This document shows, in pieces, positions 8,279-16,907 of a stretch of 64,000 nucleotides of DNA. Below the pieces are notes generated by a model, which was given only the letters and a program-made list of their open reading frames with translations, had not been told where the DNA came from and ran no database searches. The DNA comes from Ardenticatenaceae bacterium (GTDB lineage: Bacteria; Chloroflexota; Anaerolineae; Promineifilales; Promineifilaceae), in NCBI GenBank assembly GCA_020634375.1, contig JACKBX010000003.1, positions 1 through 64,000 on the forward strand, given 5' to 3'. Position 1 is the first letter of the stretch. Each line of letters starts with the position of its first letter. The translations under genes and the position numbers were made by a program.

Positions 8279-9624
8279 GATTATTTGAGATTTTACTGCT
8301 GGTGGGGCTAACGCCTCTGGTGATGTGGCCGCTGCTGCCGCTGCGACGGCCGCGTTGGCTGGATGGGTTGGCGCTGCTGGCGCTGGCCTTTTTGACGGCA
8401 CACCTCATTTGGGAAGGGTGGCGCTGGCAGATGATTCCAGCGTATGGGTTGACGGCCGTTTACAGCCTCACCGCCCTGTACCATTTCATAAAAAGAGATT
8501 GGAAACTGGAGATTGGGCAGTCTCTAATCTCCAATCTCCTCTATTTCTTTGCTCTGTTCACGCTCCTCATCGCCTTTGCCCTACCCGCGCTGCTGCCTGT
8601 GCCTAAGATGCTGCCCATGACCGGCCCGTATGCGGTGGGAACATTTTCGCTAGATTTGGTGGATAACGGCCGTGAAGAAATTTACACCCCGGAAAATGGT
8701 GATCCCCGCGAAGTGATGGCGCAATTTTGGTACCCGGCTGTGCCTACAGGCAAAGAAGAAGAGGCTGTTTATTTACAAGGACTGGATGTAGCCGGGCCAG
8801 TGCTGGCAGAGCAGTTCGATTTGCCTGCATTCATGTTCAATCACATCAACCTGACAAAAACGGGTGTGTGGCAAGATGCACCGGCGGCGGACGGCCGTTT
8901 CCCCCTCATTATCTTCTCGCATGGGCTGACGGGGCTGCGCGTACAAAACAGCAGCATGGCCCGCGAACTGGCAAGCCAGGGCTATGTGGTGGCGGCTATT
9001 GACCACACCTATGGTAATGCACTGACTGTATTCCCGGACGGCCGTGTCGTTGTCTACGACCCCTGTCGCCTTTTCACTAACTGCGATGCCAACTACATTG
9101 AGGCCAATCCGCTCATTCACCAATGGTCAGATGACATTGCTTTTTTGCTGGATACCATCTCGATGTGGGATGAGACAACCAGTGGTATTTTGGCCGGGAA
9201 AATAGACATGGAGCACATCGGTGTGTTTGGTCACTCCACAGGGGGTGGAACGGCCGTGCAGTTTTGCATGGATGACACACGCTGCGATGCCGGCATTGGC
9301 CTGGATGCCTGGGTACTGCCGGTAGACGAGCGCGTACTAGATACACCGCCGCCACAGCCGTTTCTGTTCATCAGTTCGCCAGTGTGGTTAGGAAAGGAAA
9401 ATCAGGCACGTGGCCGCGCTATTTTGCAAGTGTTACCCAATGACAGTGAAGAAATTACGCTGGAAAACACGGAACATTTCGACTTTAGCGATCTGCCGCT
9501 GTTCTCGCCGCTGACACCACAGCTTGGCCTCTCCGGCACAATTGACAGCATGGTCAGCCAGAAAACCCAAATCGATTACATATCAGCGTTCTTCAATCAA
9601 CACGTCAGAAACAATGAACAATGA
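8275..9624 (+). CDS. Membrane-anchored alpha/beta-hydrolase (PAF-acetylhydrolase-like)
   Basis: A 449-residue protein. Residues 1-110 form about four transmembrane helices; the rest is an alpha/beta-hydrolase of the platelet-activating-factor acetylhydrolase/chlorophyllase kind. PLIIFSHGLTGLR is the oxyanion strand, GHSTGGGTAV near residue 318 carries the Ser nucleophile, and DAWVLPVD and EHFDF are candidates for the Asp and His. It likely hydrolyses an ester at the membrane. Its start overlaps the MFS stop. A heptamer hairpin element is embedded in frame at residues 73-89, in the loop between membrane helices. The stop codon lies inside another hairpin arm, giving the NNEQ C-terminus. Confidence 0.82.
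   Translation: MRLFEILLLVGLTPLVMWPLLPLRRPRWLDGLALLALAFLTAHLIWEGWRWQMIPAYGLTAVYSLTALYHFIKRDWKLEIGQSLISNLLYFFALFTLLIAFALPALLPVPKMLPMTGPYAVGTFSLDLVDNGREEIYTPENGDPREVMAQFWYPAVPTGKEEEAVYLQGLDVAGPVLAEQFDLPAFMFNHINLTKTGVWQDAPAADGRFPLIIFSHGLTGLRVQNSSMARELASQGYVVAAIDHTYGNALTVFPDGRVVVYDPCRLFTNCDANYIEANPLIHQWSDDIAFLLDTISMWDETTSGILAGKIDMEHIGVFGHSTGGGTAVQFCMDDTRCDAGIGLDAWVLPVDERVLDTPPPQPFLFISSPVWLGKENQARGRAILQVLPNDSEEITLENTEHFDFSDLPLFSPLTPQLGLSGTIDSMVSQKTQIDYISAFFNQHVRNNEQ
8493..8540. repeat. In-frame heptamer hairpin element inside the hydrolase gene
   Basis: AGAGATTGGAAACTGGAGAT on the left pairs with ATCTCCAATCTC-type units on the right. The element is translated as the loop RDWKLEIGQSLISNL between two membrane helices. 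Confidence 0.75.
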
Positions 9625-9661
9625 GCAAAACTTGTTAATTGCTCATTGCTCATTGTTCATT
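9613..9661. repeat. Heptamer hairpin (AATGAACAATGAGCAA) between convergent genes
   Basis: Perfect 16-bp arms at 9613-9628 and 9646-9661 enclose a 17-nt loop. The hydrolase stop codon (9622-9624) lies inside the left arm and the patatin gene ends inside the right arm. It probably also ends transcription in both directions. Confidence 0.85.
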
Positions 9662-10733
9662 GCTCTCGTGCCAGCGGCCATAAGTGGCTGATGATGCGCT
9701 TCAATTTCACCAATTGGTCAGGGGTGGGCGCTTCATAATTGGCAAGGAAATGGGTAGCAGCTTCTTCTCCGGCTGCGACCAGTTTTTGATATTTGGGATC
9801 ATCGCTGCCAGGGCGCACGCTAAAATCCGTTAATGAAACACAACAATTGCTGATGTTGATCGTGCGCCAGCGGTCCGACTGGCTGGTATCGAACAGCGCA
9901 TCTTGCTGGTCTACCATCGCACCAAACAAGTTTGCCATATAGCTCGCCAAATTGGTGATGGGACGCTGTGTACCAGGGCAATCTAGTGGAGTGAACAGGC
10001 GCACTCCCAGCGTTTGCCAGTTGACGCCATTGACAAACCATTCATTATCTTCGGCAAATTGAGGCCGGTCGAAAATGTGGATAGGGAAATTGTTCAGCAC
10101 GCCGCCATCGCCATAATAGTCCCCTGTGCCGATGTTGTACCCGTCAAATTGTACTGCCTCAAAAAAAAGGGGAATGGATTGCGAAATGAGAAGCGCATCG
10201 GCAACGGCTACGTTGGGGGTGTTATCGGCATTGAAGATCTCCGTACGCTGGCTGGAAATGTTGGTGACGACAACGTGTAAATCACGAAAGTCGCAAGCGC
10301 GAAAATCGGCAAAAGTGGCACGGCCGTTCCCCTTACAATACTGAGCGATCACCTCGTGCAGCCAGTCATACCCTCGGTCACTGGCATACCAGCCGTAACG
10401 GTAAAGCAGCCGCTTGACGCCATCCAGATTTGACACAAGACGGTCAATTTGTGGCTCCACCAGCTTGGGCGGCTGCCAATTCAGGTCTTTTGCCGAGCGT
10501 ACGGCGGGCACACGGGAAAAGTCTAGCGTATTGAAAATGTCTATCGTTTCCGCTGCACTCAAACGGAAGCTCAACAGCATGGCTACCGTTGCCCCGGCTG
10601 ATGTACCGGCCACACGCTCAATCTGGTCGAAAATGTGCTGTTCCTCTAATACGTTCAGCGCTCCCTGATAGGCCAACGTTTTCACGCCGCCACCCTGGAA
10701 AGCAAGGTTTTTGAAGGGGTAGGTTTTAGTCAT
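9657..10733 (-). CDS. Patatin-like phospholipase
   Basis: A 358-residue protein with all patatin signatures: the glycine-rich oxyanion loop FQGGGVKTLAYQGAL at residues 12-27, the nucleophile elbow GTSAG (Ser near 46), and the catalytic Asp in YYGDGGVLNNFP near residue 210. It should act as an acyl hydrolase on membrane lipids. There is no signal peptide, so it acts on the cytoplasmic side unless exported by a secretion system. The gene is convergent with the hydrolase on the plus strand; both are lipid-ester hydrolases, though this may be coincidence. I see no strong ribosome binding site. Confidence 0.9.
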   Translation of the reverse strand: MTKTYPFKNLAFQGGGVKTLAYQGALNVLEEQHIFDQIERVAGTSAGATVAMLLSFRLSAAETIDIFNTLDFSRVPAVRSAKDLNWQPPKLVEPQIDRLVSNLDGVKRLLYRYGWYASDRGYDWLHEVIAQYCKGNGRATFADFRACDFRDLHVVVTNISSQRTEIFNADNTPNVAVADALLISQSIPLFFEAVQFDGYNIGTGDYYGDGGVLNNFPIHIFDRPQFAEDNEWFVNGVNWQTLGVRLFTPLDCPGTQRPITNLASYMANLFGAMVDQQDALFDTSQSDRWRTINISNCCVSLTDFSVRPGSDDPKYQKLVAAGEEAATHFLANYEAPTPDQLVKLKRIISHLWPLAREQ

Positions 10734-10744
10734 AGGTCAAGAAA

Positions 10745-10806
10745 GTGAAACGTGATACGTGATACGTAAAATCGTCTCCATCACGTTTCACGCTTTACGT
10801 TTCACG
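10745..10806. repeat. Heptamer hairpin, GTGAAAC family
   Basis: GTGAAACGTGATACGTGATACG on the left faces TCACGTTTCACGCTTTACGT on the right as an imperfect inverted repeat. Its right end encodes the last codons (MRET, stop) of the YbaK-like gene. Confidence 0.8.
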
Positions 10807-11277
10807 CATCGCTAAATCGGCCGTTTCCGCGCCCACAATGCGGCGTAATTCGGCCGGGGTCAGGCGCAGTAAGGCATTGATTTCACCGCCGCCACCGTAA
10901 AGGATGGATTGGTCGTAAACGGCCGTATCCACCACCGTGCGCAGCGTTTGCACATGTCCAAAGGGCGGTACGGCCCCCACCACATAACCGGTGATGGATT
11001 GCACTTGAACGGCCGTGCCCGTCTTCAGCCTTCGCCGCGACACGCCCAAATAATCGGCCAGCCGTTTCCAGGCAATCCGTGCTGTGCCGCAGCTAATCGC
11101 CAGCACAGGCTCCCCATCGGCCAGGAACAACACCGTTTTGATAATCTGCTCTGGCACAACATCTAAAGCAGCAGCCGCTTCTGTTACCGTCAGCGTCGTG
11201 CCCGGTAAATAAATGATTTCCGCCGCAATATGGTGAGCCTCGATGAACTGTTGTAATTGTTGGCTGTTAAGTGGCAT
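10795..11277 (-). CDS. YbaK/ProX-family aminoacyl-tRNA deacylase
   Basis: A 160-residue protein of the YbaK/aminoacyl-tRNA editing domain family, which clears mischarged tRNAs in trans. Family features seen are EQIIKTVLFLADGEPVLAI (conserved Lys), then SRRRLKTGTAVQVQSITGYVVGAVPPFGH, with the GxxPFGH loop at about residue 100-108. It is close to the usual 155-165 residues. It stands between hairpin repeats, so it is probably monocistronic; its C-terminal MRET lies in a repeat. It could belong to the ProX or the YbaK branch; I cannot tell which amino acid it edits. Confidence 0.88.
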   Translation of the reverse strand: MPLNSQQLQQFIEAHHIAAEIIYLPGTTLTVTEAAAALDVVPEQIIKTVLFLADGEPVLAISCGTARIAWKRLADYLGVSRRRLKTGTAVQVQSITGYVVGAVPPFGHVQTLRTVVDTAVYDQSILYGGGGEINALLRLTPAELRRIVGAETADLAMRET

Positions 11278-11309
11278 ATTGTTCTACTAGAGGTTGATTC
11301 AATTTTAGT

Positions 11310-11375
11310 AACTTGTATGTTTAATGTGAGTGGGTAATCATAAGAGATTATCCACTCACATTAAACATACAAGTT
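11310..11375. repeat. Long 30-bp inverted repeat (hairpin)
   Basis: Arms 11310-11339 and 11346-11375 are complementary over 30 bp with one mismatch, around a 6-nt loop. The element lies between two minus-strand genes, and the flank downstream on that strand is AT-rich. It may end transcription of the upstream gene. The arm core TTTAATGTGAGTGG is unlike the other hairpin families here. Confidence 0.85.
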
Positions 11376-11389
11376 ATCAATTTTATTTG

Positions 11390-11929
11390 TTAACTCGCCG
11401 CCGCAGCAGCCGCTGATTGGTCTTCCATTTTCAAAATAGTGATGTACCAGGCTACATAAATCAAAAAGAGTAATTCATCTTGGGACAAATCAGACTCGGC
11501 AATGGTGATTGTGCCGCCAAATCCCCAATTGTTACGCTGCAAGGCAAGGTATTCTTGGCCCTGGTCATCTGTTAGTGTCCAGCGGGTTTGCCAAAAGTTG
11601 GTCGGTTGGAAATGATAGTTACGGCCGTTCTCCAATGCCAGCCACGTTTCACCCCGCAAATTTAACGGGGCGGGCTTCGTGATATGCGGAAAACGGTAAT
11701 CCAACACCTTCACATGCAGCTTTTGACGAAACATACCACTGCGCCCTAATTCAAGCACGGGTGTACGGCCGTCCAGCCCTTCATAAATTTCGGCTCGCCC
11801 GTTAAAAAAGCCCGTCTGGCGCAAAACAGCCACCTGCTGCTCCTTCACTCGCAAATCATACTCACGACGAAATAAACGCGGCCGTTGCCAGGTTAACACC
11901 TCTTTTACAACAGAATCAAACATGGTCAT
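11390..11929 (-). CDS. Hypothetical protein, possible LURP-one/tubby-like fold
   Basis: A 179-residue soluble protein that I do not firmly recognise. A run of beta strands with basic and aromatic residues (FNGRAEIYEGLDGRTPVLELGR, NYHFQPTNFWQTRWTLTDDQGQEYLALQ) resembles the phospholipid-scramblase/LURP-one-like beta barrel. A C-terminal helix FLIYVAWYITIL may pack into it. The last eight residues are mostly Ala. AGGAGTAAGAG just before the first ATG supports that start; a second ATG two codons on is possible. It is flanked by a 30-bp hairpin downstream and a long non-coding gap upstream. Confidence 0.6.
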   Translation of the reverse strand: MTMFDSVVKEVLTWQRPRLFRREYDLRVKEQQVAVLRQTGFFNGRAEIYEGLDGRTPVLELGRSGMFRQKLHVKVLDYRFPHITKPAPLNLRGETWLALENGRNYHFQPTNFWQTRWTLTDDQGQEYLALQRNNWGFGGTITIAESDLSQDELLFLIYVAWYITILKMEDQSAAAAAAS

Positions 11930-12310
11930 CTCTTACTCCTGAAGTCCACAAAAGGTAGGTATTTTCACACCCACCACCTTTCTGATACTTAAACATTATA
12001 CGCTTATTGCAAAGTCCCTGTTGCAGCAACCACATCATTCTGAACAGTGACCCCCAAATTCACACCTGTTTTTAGAGACGTTTTCTATCAACAAAAAATG
12101 TGACAATCATCACCCTGTAAACGTGTCATTCGCAATACCGCTTACCAGACAAAGCCGGGTAAAGTGACTCATATGGCGAATAAGATGTCCGCCGTTTACA
12201 GCAAATATTCATAAGGTCATACCAGGCGTGATGTGCAGCATTCTTACACATCACGCTTCCTGTTTTCTAAATTATTTTCCACAACTCATCCAATGGAGGC
12301 CCCAAATACC
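11930..12310. other. Divergent intergenic region, about 380 bp
   Basis: This gap separates the unknown minus-strand gene and the GltD-like gene. No ACGGCCGT site or heptamer hairpin lies in it, which is unusual for this window. A TGTGA-N6-TCACC sequence at 12099-12114 matches the CRP/FNR half-site pattern except for the last base. The frame of the downstream gene stays open to a GTG at 12233, but that is probably not its start. Confidence 0.5.
12099..12114. promoter_or_regulatory. Possible CRP/FNR-type operator
   Basis: TGTGACAATCATCACC is a near-palindrome with the TGTGA-N6-TCACA spacing used by CRP/FNR-family regulators, with one mismatch. It lies 212 bp before the chosen gltD-like start, so it could serve either flanking gene. 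Evidence is sequence pattern only. Confidence 0.3.
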
Positions 12311-13756
12311 ATGCTATCCGATACGTCATACCGCGATATATCCCGTCAATCTCGCGCTAATTCAAAGCCAATTCCGTACTACAAACGAGACGTCACCGAC
12401 CGCATTTGTGATTTTGATGAATACATTTTAGGTTTCGACGACGAACTGGCAATTGCCGAGGCCGAACGCTGCCTGCAATGCCCAGAACCGCAAGCCTGCA
12501 CATTAAGCTGCCCGGCAGGCAACGACATTCCCCAGGCTTTATGGCATATCAGCCAGGGCGAGTTTATTGAGGCAGCACAGGTCTTTTCGGCCACCAGCCC
12601 CTTGCCAGAAATTTGTGGGCGCGTATGCCCCAGCCTTTGCCAGCAGGGATGCGTACTTAGTCGGCGTCACGGCCCGGCGTCTATTGGTAAATTAGAATGG
12701 TTTGTGGCTGATTATGCCCGCGAAGCCGGAGCATTAACTATTAACGTGCCAGAAGCGAAGACGGGTAAGCGCGTGGCTGTAGTTGGCTCTGGCCCGGCAG
12801 GCATCACCGTTGCCGAAGACATGGCGAAGCTGGGCCACGAGGTAACGGTGTATGAAGCATGGCCGGAAGCGGGCGGCGTGTTGGTGTATGGCATCCCCAA
12901 TTTTAAGCTGGAAAAAGAGGTGGTGGGCTACAAAATCCACGATTTGGAAGAGGCAGGCGTGCGCTTTGTGACAAATACGCGCATTGGCGAAGACATTTCA
13001 TTGGACGAGCTACAAGCGCAATACGACGCGGTGTTTTTGGGCACGGGTGCGGGTGTAGAAGCAAAGATGAATATTCCTGGCGAGGATTTGGCGGGGATTT
13101 ACACTTCGACAGATTATCTGGTGCGGGCAAATGTGCCACAGGAGAAGCTGCCGCTGGAGAAGCAAGAGAAGCCGCAAATTGGTCGCCGTGTGGCGGTGAT
13201 TGGCGGTGGGGATACGGCCGTTGATTGTGCCCGCAGCTCCATCCGTTTGGGTGCGGAGGAAGTGAGCATTGTGTACCGTCGCACGGAAGCGGAGATGCCA
13301 GGCAACAAAACTGAACGCGGAACCTGCGTGGAAGAAGGCGCGAAAATTAACTATTTGCAAGCGCCTGTGGAGTACATTGGGGACGAGAACGGCCGTCTCA
13401 AAGCCATGAAGGTCATCAAAATGGAACTGGGCGCACCGGACAAGTCCGGGCGGCGGCGGCCTGTGCCCATTGAAGGCTCCGAATTTATCCAAGAAGTAGA
13501 CACGGTTGTGCTGGCCGTTGGTTATTGGCCTGATCCACTGCTGAGCGAGAAATCTCCCGATTTGCAAACGCACAAATGGGGTCTGATTTTGGCCGACGAG
13601 AAAGTTGGCGCAACTTCACGCAAGGGTGTGTTTGCCGCTGGTGACAATGTGCACGGGCCAGATTTGGTGATTACGGCCGTTGCCGGAGCGCACAAAGCTG
13701 CTGCCAGTATGCAGCAATATCTCAGCGGTGACTGGGCTGCGTGGCCGCAAGCATAA
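12311..13756 (+). CDS. gltD: GltD-like NAD(P)H-dependent oxidoreductase (glutamate synthase small-subunit family)
   Basis: The ATG at 12311 gives 481 residues and has a GGAGG 11 nt upstream; in-frame starts at 12293 and 12233 are weaker. The N-terminal ferredoxin-like domain has Cys clusters CLQCPEPQACTLSCPAG and ICGRVCPSLCQQGC for two [4Fe-4S] clusters. FAD binding is at VAVVGSGPAGITVAE and NADPH binding at VAVIGGGDTAVDCARS. In glutamate synthase this subunit supplies electrons to the large subunit. No gltB is present in the window, so it may instead serve another enzyme, as with stand-alone GltD homologues. Confidence 0.85.
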   Translation: MLSDTSYRDISRQSRANSKPIPYYKRDVTDRICDFDEYILGFDDELAIAEAERCLQCPEPQACTLSCPAGNDIPQALWHISQGEFIEAAQVFSATSPLPEICGRVCPSLCQQGCVLSRRHGPASIGKLEWFVADYAREAGALTINVPEAKTGKRVAVVGSGPAGITVAEDMAKLGHEVTVYEAWPEAGGVLVYGIPNFKLEKEVVGYKIHDLEEAGVRFVTNTRIGEDISLDELQAQYDAVFLGTGAGVEAKMNIPGEDLAGIYTSTDYLVRANVPQEKLPLEKQEKPQIGRRVAVIGGGDTAVDCARSSIRLGAEEVSIVYRRTEAEMPGNKTERGTCVEEGAKINYLQAPVEYIGDENGRLKAMKVIKMELGAPDKSGRRRPVPIEGSEFIQEVDTVVLAVGYWPDPLLSEKSPDLQTHKWGLILADEKVGATSRKGVFAAGDNVHGPDLVITAVAGAHKAAASMQQYLSGDWAAWPQA

Positions 13757-13782
13757 TCAACAAATAACAGGAAACATAAAAC

Positions 13783-14313
13783 ATGAATCCTATCCATTGG
13801 TTATTTGACAAACTGTATCCGGTCATTCGCTTTGTATATGAACGTTTGCAGGGACATCGCTGGTTTGATGAGATTACGCCGGACGGCCGTATCATGGCTA
13901 AGTTATGGTTAGGCGGCGCACCCACCTACCGCCGCGACTACCAATTTTTGCTGGACAATGGCATCAACGCCGTCGTCAACATCCGCGCCGAGCGCAAAGA
14001 TGACCTGGCTTTCTACCAGCAGCATGGCATTGAACACATCCAATTGAAAGTGCTGGACGTGGTGGTTCCGCCATCAGAGGTGTTGACGGAAGGGGTGGCC
14101 TGGATGCAAACACAGGTCGCTGAGGGACGCACTATTCTTGTTCATTGTGCCAAAGGGCGCGGCCGTTCCACCACTTTGCTGGCGGCGTATCTCATGCAAG
14201 AAGCTGGGCTGAGTTTTGATGAGGCAAAAGCGTTGATGGAGGGGAAACGGCCGTTAACGAAACTGGAATCACGTCACCGGCAAGTGCTGGAGCAATGGAT
14301 CAATAAGCAGTGA
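13783..14313 (+). CDS. Dual-specificity/tyrosine protein phosphatase
   Basis: A 176-residue cysteine phosphatase. The P-loop [11 protein letters not shown] near residues 121-131 fits HCxxGxxRS, with nucleophile Cys and Arg. An Asp in [10 protein letters not shown] is the likely general acid. A short N-terminal amphipathic stretch ([18 protein letters not shown]) may touch the membrane, and [15 protein letters not shown] precedes the catalytic domain, a layout seen in bacterial and organellar PTPMT-like phosphatases. It could act on phosphoprotein or on phosphatidylglycerophosphate; sequence alone does not decide. It lies 26 bp after the GltD-like gene. Confidence 0.85.
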   Translation: MNPIHWLFDKLYPVIRFVYERLQGHRWFDEITPDGRIMAKLWLGGAPTYRRDYQFLLDNGINAVVNIRAERKDDLAFYQQHGIEHIQLKVLDVVVPPSEVLTEGVAWMQTQVAEGRTILVHCAKGRGRSTTLLAAYLMQEAGLSFDEAKALMEGKRPLTKLESRHRQVLEQWINKQ

Positions 14314-14362
14314 TCAGTATTCAGTATTCCAGTTTACTGACCACTGCTTACTGATTACTGTC
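14311..14362. repeat. Heptamer hairpin, CAGTAAT family
   Basis: CAGTGATCAGTATTCAGTA on the left and TACTGACCACTGCTTACTGA on the right form an imperfect inverted repeat in 7-bp steps between the convergent phosphatase and kinase genes. It also encodes the last residues (DSNQ) of the kinase. Confidence 0.75.
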
Positions 14363-16834
14363 CTCTGCCAACGGCAGCACCACATGAAAGGCACTGCCGG
14401 GGTAAGTCTCTTCGTCATAACCGGCACTCTCCGCCCAAATTAGCCCTTTATGCGCCTGCACAATCCCGTGCGCAATCGTCAAGCCTAAACCGGGGCCGCC
14501 CCCTTTGAATTTGGTCTGCCCAGATGAATGCAACGCAACCGGGCCAATGCGATAGAACTTGTCAAAAATGAGGTTTAATTCCTGTGGGTCAATGCCAATT
14601 CCCGTATCACTGATGACGATTTCCAAACTGTGCGAAGGCCAATCGGGCTGCGGAGGCGTATCCCAGGAACGGCCGTTCACCCGTACTTGCCCTCCATCCG
14701 GCGTATACTTAATCGCATTCACCAGCAGATGATGAAACAGCACTTTCAACAAATCCTCATCCGCATTGACCAATGGCAATTCTTGCAGCGCATCGTCCAG
14801 AACAATTGTTTGTTGGCGGGCCGCTATGTCTGGGGCCAAAGCAACCACCACCTCCCCAATCACTTCAAACAGCGCCAGAGTAGCCGGGTAAATTCGCAAA
14901 CTACCGCTGTCAATCTTCACCATCAACAGCATGGTGTCCACAATACCTTGCAAACGATCAACACCAGCGACGATGCCGCCCATCAGCCGGGTAAAGCGTT
15001 CATCCCCCATCAAGTCCGGCATTTTTTGCAGCAGTTGTCCATATCCTTTGATCACGGTGATCGGTGTCCGCAGTTCGTGAGCCGTCACGGTGATAAAATC
15101 AGATTTTGCCTGATCAAGCCGCTCCAAGCGCTCATACGCTTCCTGCAATGCCTGGGTACGATGCCGCACTTCATATTCTAGTTGTTCGTTAAACTTCTTG
15201 ACATAGGCGTACAGTCGGGCATTTTCCAGAGCAATCACCGCTTGTGCAGCAAAGGCAGTGGCAACGGCGATGGATTCGTCGTCAAAGGGCACGGCCGTTT
15301 CCCGCACCAATGACAACATCCCCCGCACCTCTTCTTCGTAAATCAAAGGCACGCCCAACCACGACTCCGGGATAGGCAAATTGCCTATCTGATACCACCC
15401 TGGAGACTCTTTCAAGTGGTTCATCGCTAACGGCCGTTTCGATTCATAAATTTGTTGAAACACATCTTCCGACCGCACCGGAACCAGGGGAACAGTCTCT
15501 TCTGTATACGGCTCGTCTTCGGGAAAACCCCGCACCGCCATAAAGGTCAAATAATCTCCCTGTCTCAGCAGCACCGAGGCCCGATCATACGGAACCAACG
15601 GCTCCAACTGCGTCAAAATCTGCGACAGCACCTCGTCCAACTCCAACGTGCTGGTTAGGGCCTGCCCCACCTCTTGCAATGTCTCTGCCAATAGCCGCCG
15701 TGTCTGCTCCTGCTCATACAGCGACGCATATAAATCCGCCTCTTTCTGGGTTGTCTGAGTACGATGCAGCACTTCCAAATTGCGGATTCTGCTGCTGTTT
15801 TCCTCGCCAAAAACGGACTCTTTGATGCCATGAAACTGCTTATAATGATCCAACGCCAGCGCATAATCGCCCTGGGTTTGATAAGCCATTGCTAATTGTT
15901 TATGGGCCTCGTACAACGATGGACGATAGCCAATTTCGCTGCTGCGCGTAACGGCCGTTGCCAACACCTCAATCGCCTGCGACGGCCGTTCCAACAACAA
16001 AAACGCCTTCCCCATCGACAACAACGCATCCGCCTCCAACTCCGGCTGATGATGAGTCCGTGCCAGATCACGCGCCTCCTCAAACTGCGTTATAGCCCGC
16101 TCACCCTGCCCCATACTCAAGTACACCTCACCGCGATTAGTCAAATCCACAATGTACACCCGCTTATGCACATTATGAACGCGGCAAACCTCCAAACTCT
16201 CCTCTACACAAGCAAGCGCCTGATCAAAATCTTGCATCTGATGGTACGCATCTGCCAGATTCGTCAATGCCAGGCCAACCCAGTACGGTTCATCCAACTC
16301 ACGAAAAACCGCCAACGCATCAGAAACATAGCGCTGCGCTTGCACAAAATCACTTAACTCCCCGTAAATTCCCCCAAGGCTCAAAGCCGCCCGCGCCTTT
16401 TGGTGCATATCGCCCAATTCCTCGCTCAACATCAACTGGCGCACAGCAAAATCTAACGCCTCAGAATAGTTACCAAGCAAGTAATTCAAAGCAGCCAAAT
16501 TAGACAAAGCACGAGGCATCAATTCGCGTATATCATACGTTTGCAGCAGAGACAACGCCTCCAACGATTGGCGCAAAGCCATGTCCGTTTTCTGCATCCG
16601 CGAATTAATATCACCCATCGTACACAAACTCTCCGCCAGCCCATATCCATAGGGAACAGCAGAAAATTCACCCGTTTGCGCCAAAGAAGCAGCCTCTTCC
16701 GCCAACTGCAACGCCTGCTCTAAATCACTGGTGTTCAATTCCCAGGCCAATGCATTCAGCGCATCAATGCGCTCCCGCCGCGTCGTGGCTTGCTGTAACC
16801 GTATTTCAAAAGGGTGTTTTGTTTGTTCGTCCAT
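14348..16834 (-). CDS. Cytoplasmic sensor histidine kinase with TPR and GAF domains
   Basis: An 828-residue soluble kinase without membrane segments. Residues 20-370 are about eight TPR units (for example ALTNLADAYHQMQDFDQALACVEE), then a short coiled coil, a GAF domain about 395-545, a HisKA dimerisation helix with phospho-acceptor His in TAHELRTPITVIKGYGQL near 583, and a HATPase domain about 690-820. The N box is LLVNAIKYTPDGG and the G boxes are SDTGIGID and GGPGLGLTIAHGI. It would autophosphorylate in response to a protein or small ligand; no response regulator is adjacent. Its final DSNQ comes from a hairpin repeat. Confidence 0.9.
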   Translation of the reverse strand: MDEQTKHPFEIRLQQATTRRERIDALNALAWELNTSDLEQALQLAEEAASLAQTGEFSAVPYGYGLAESLCTMGDINSRMQKTDMALRQSLEALSLLQTYDIRELMPRALSNLAALNYLLGNYSEALDFAVRQLMLSEELGDMHQKARAALSLGGIYGELSDFVQAQRYVSDALAVFRELDEPYWVGLALTNLADAYHQMQDFDQALACVEESLEVCRVHNVHKRVYIVDLTNRGEVYLSMGQGERAITQFEEARDLARTHHQPELEADALLSMGKAFLLLERPSQAIEVLATAVTRSSEIGYRPSLYEAHKQLAMAYQTQGDYALALDHYKQFHGIKESVFGEENSSRIRNLEVLHRTQTTQKEADLYASLYEQEQTRRLLAETLQEVGQALTSTLELDEVLSQILTQLEPLVPYDRASVLLRQGDYLTFMAVRGFPEDEPYTEETVPLVPVRSEDVFQQIYESKRPLAMNHLKESPGWYQIGNLPIPESWLGVPLIYEEEVRGMLSLVRETAVPFDDESIAVATAFAAQAVIALENARLYAYVKKFNEQLEYEVRHRTQALQEAYERLERLDQAKSDFITVTAHELRTPITVIKGYGQLLQKMPDLMGDERFTRLMGGIVAGVDRLQGIVDTMLLMVKIDSGSLRIYPATLALFEVIGEVVVALAPDIAARQQTIVLDDALQELPLVNADEDLLKVLFHHLLVNAIKYTPDGGQVRVNGRSWDTPPQPDWPSHSLEIVISDTGIGIDPQELNLIFDKFYRIGPVALHSSGQTKFKGGGPGLGLTIAHGIVQAHKGLIWAESAGYDEETYPGSAFHVVLPLAEDSNQ

Positions 16835-16907
16835 ACTGTTATCAAAAATCGTATCATACGCTGAGAACGATTCACAGTGGTATCAGTTGAAATATCGTGA
16901 ATTATGA

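Noticed and set aside
12233..12310. GTG start at 12233 for the GltD-like gene
   Set aside because: The added residues do not fit the family, and a GGAGG site is spaced for the ATG at 12311.
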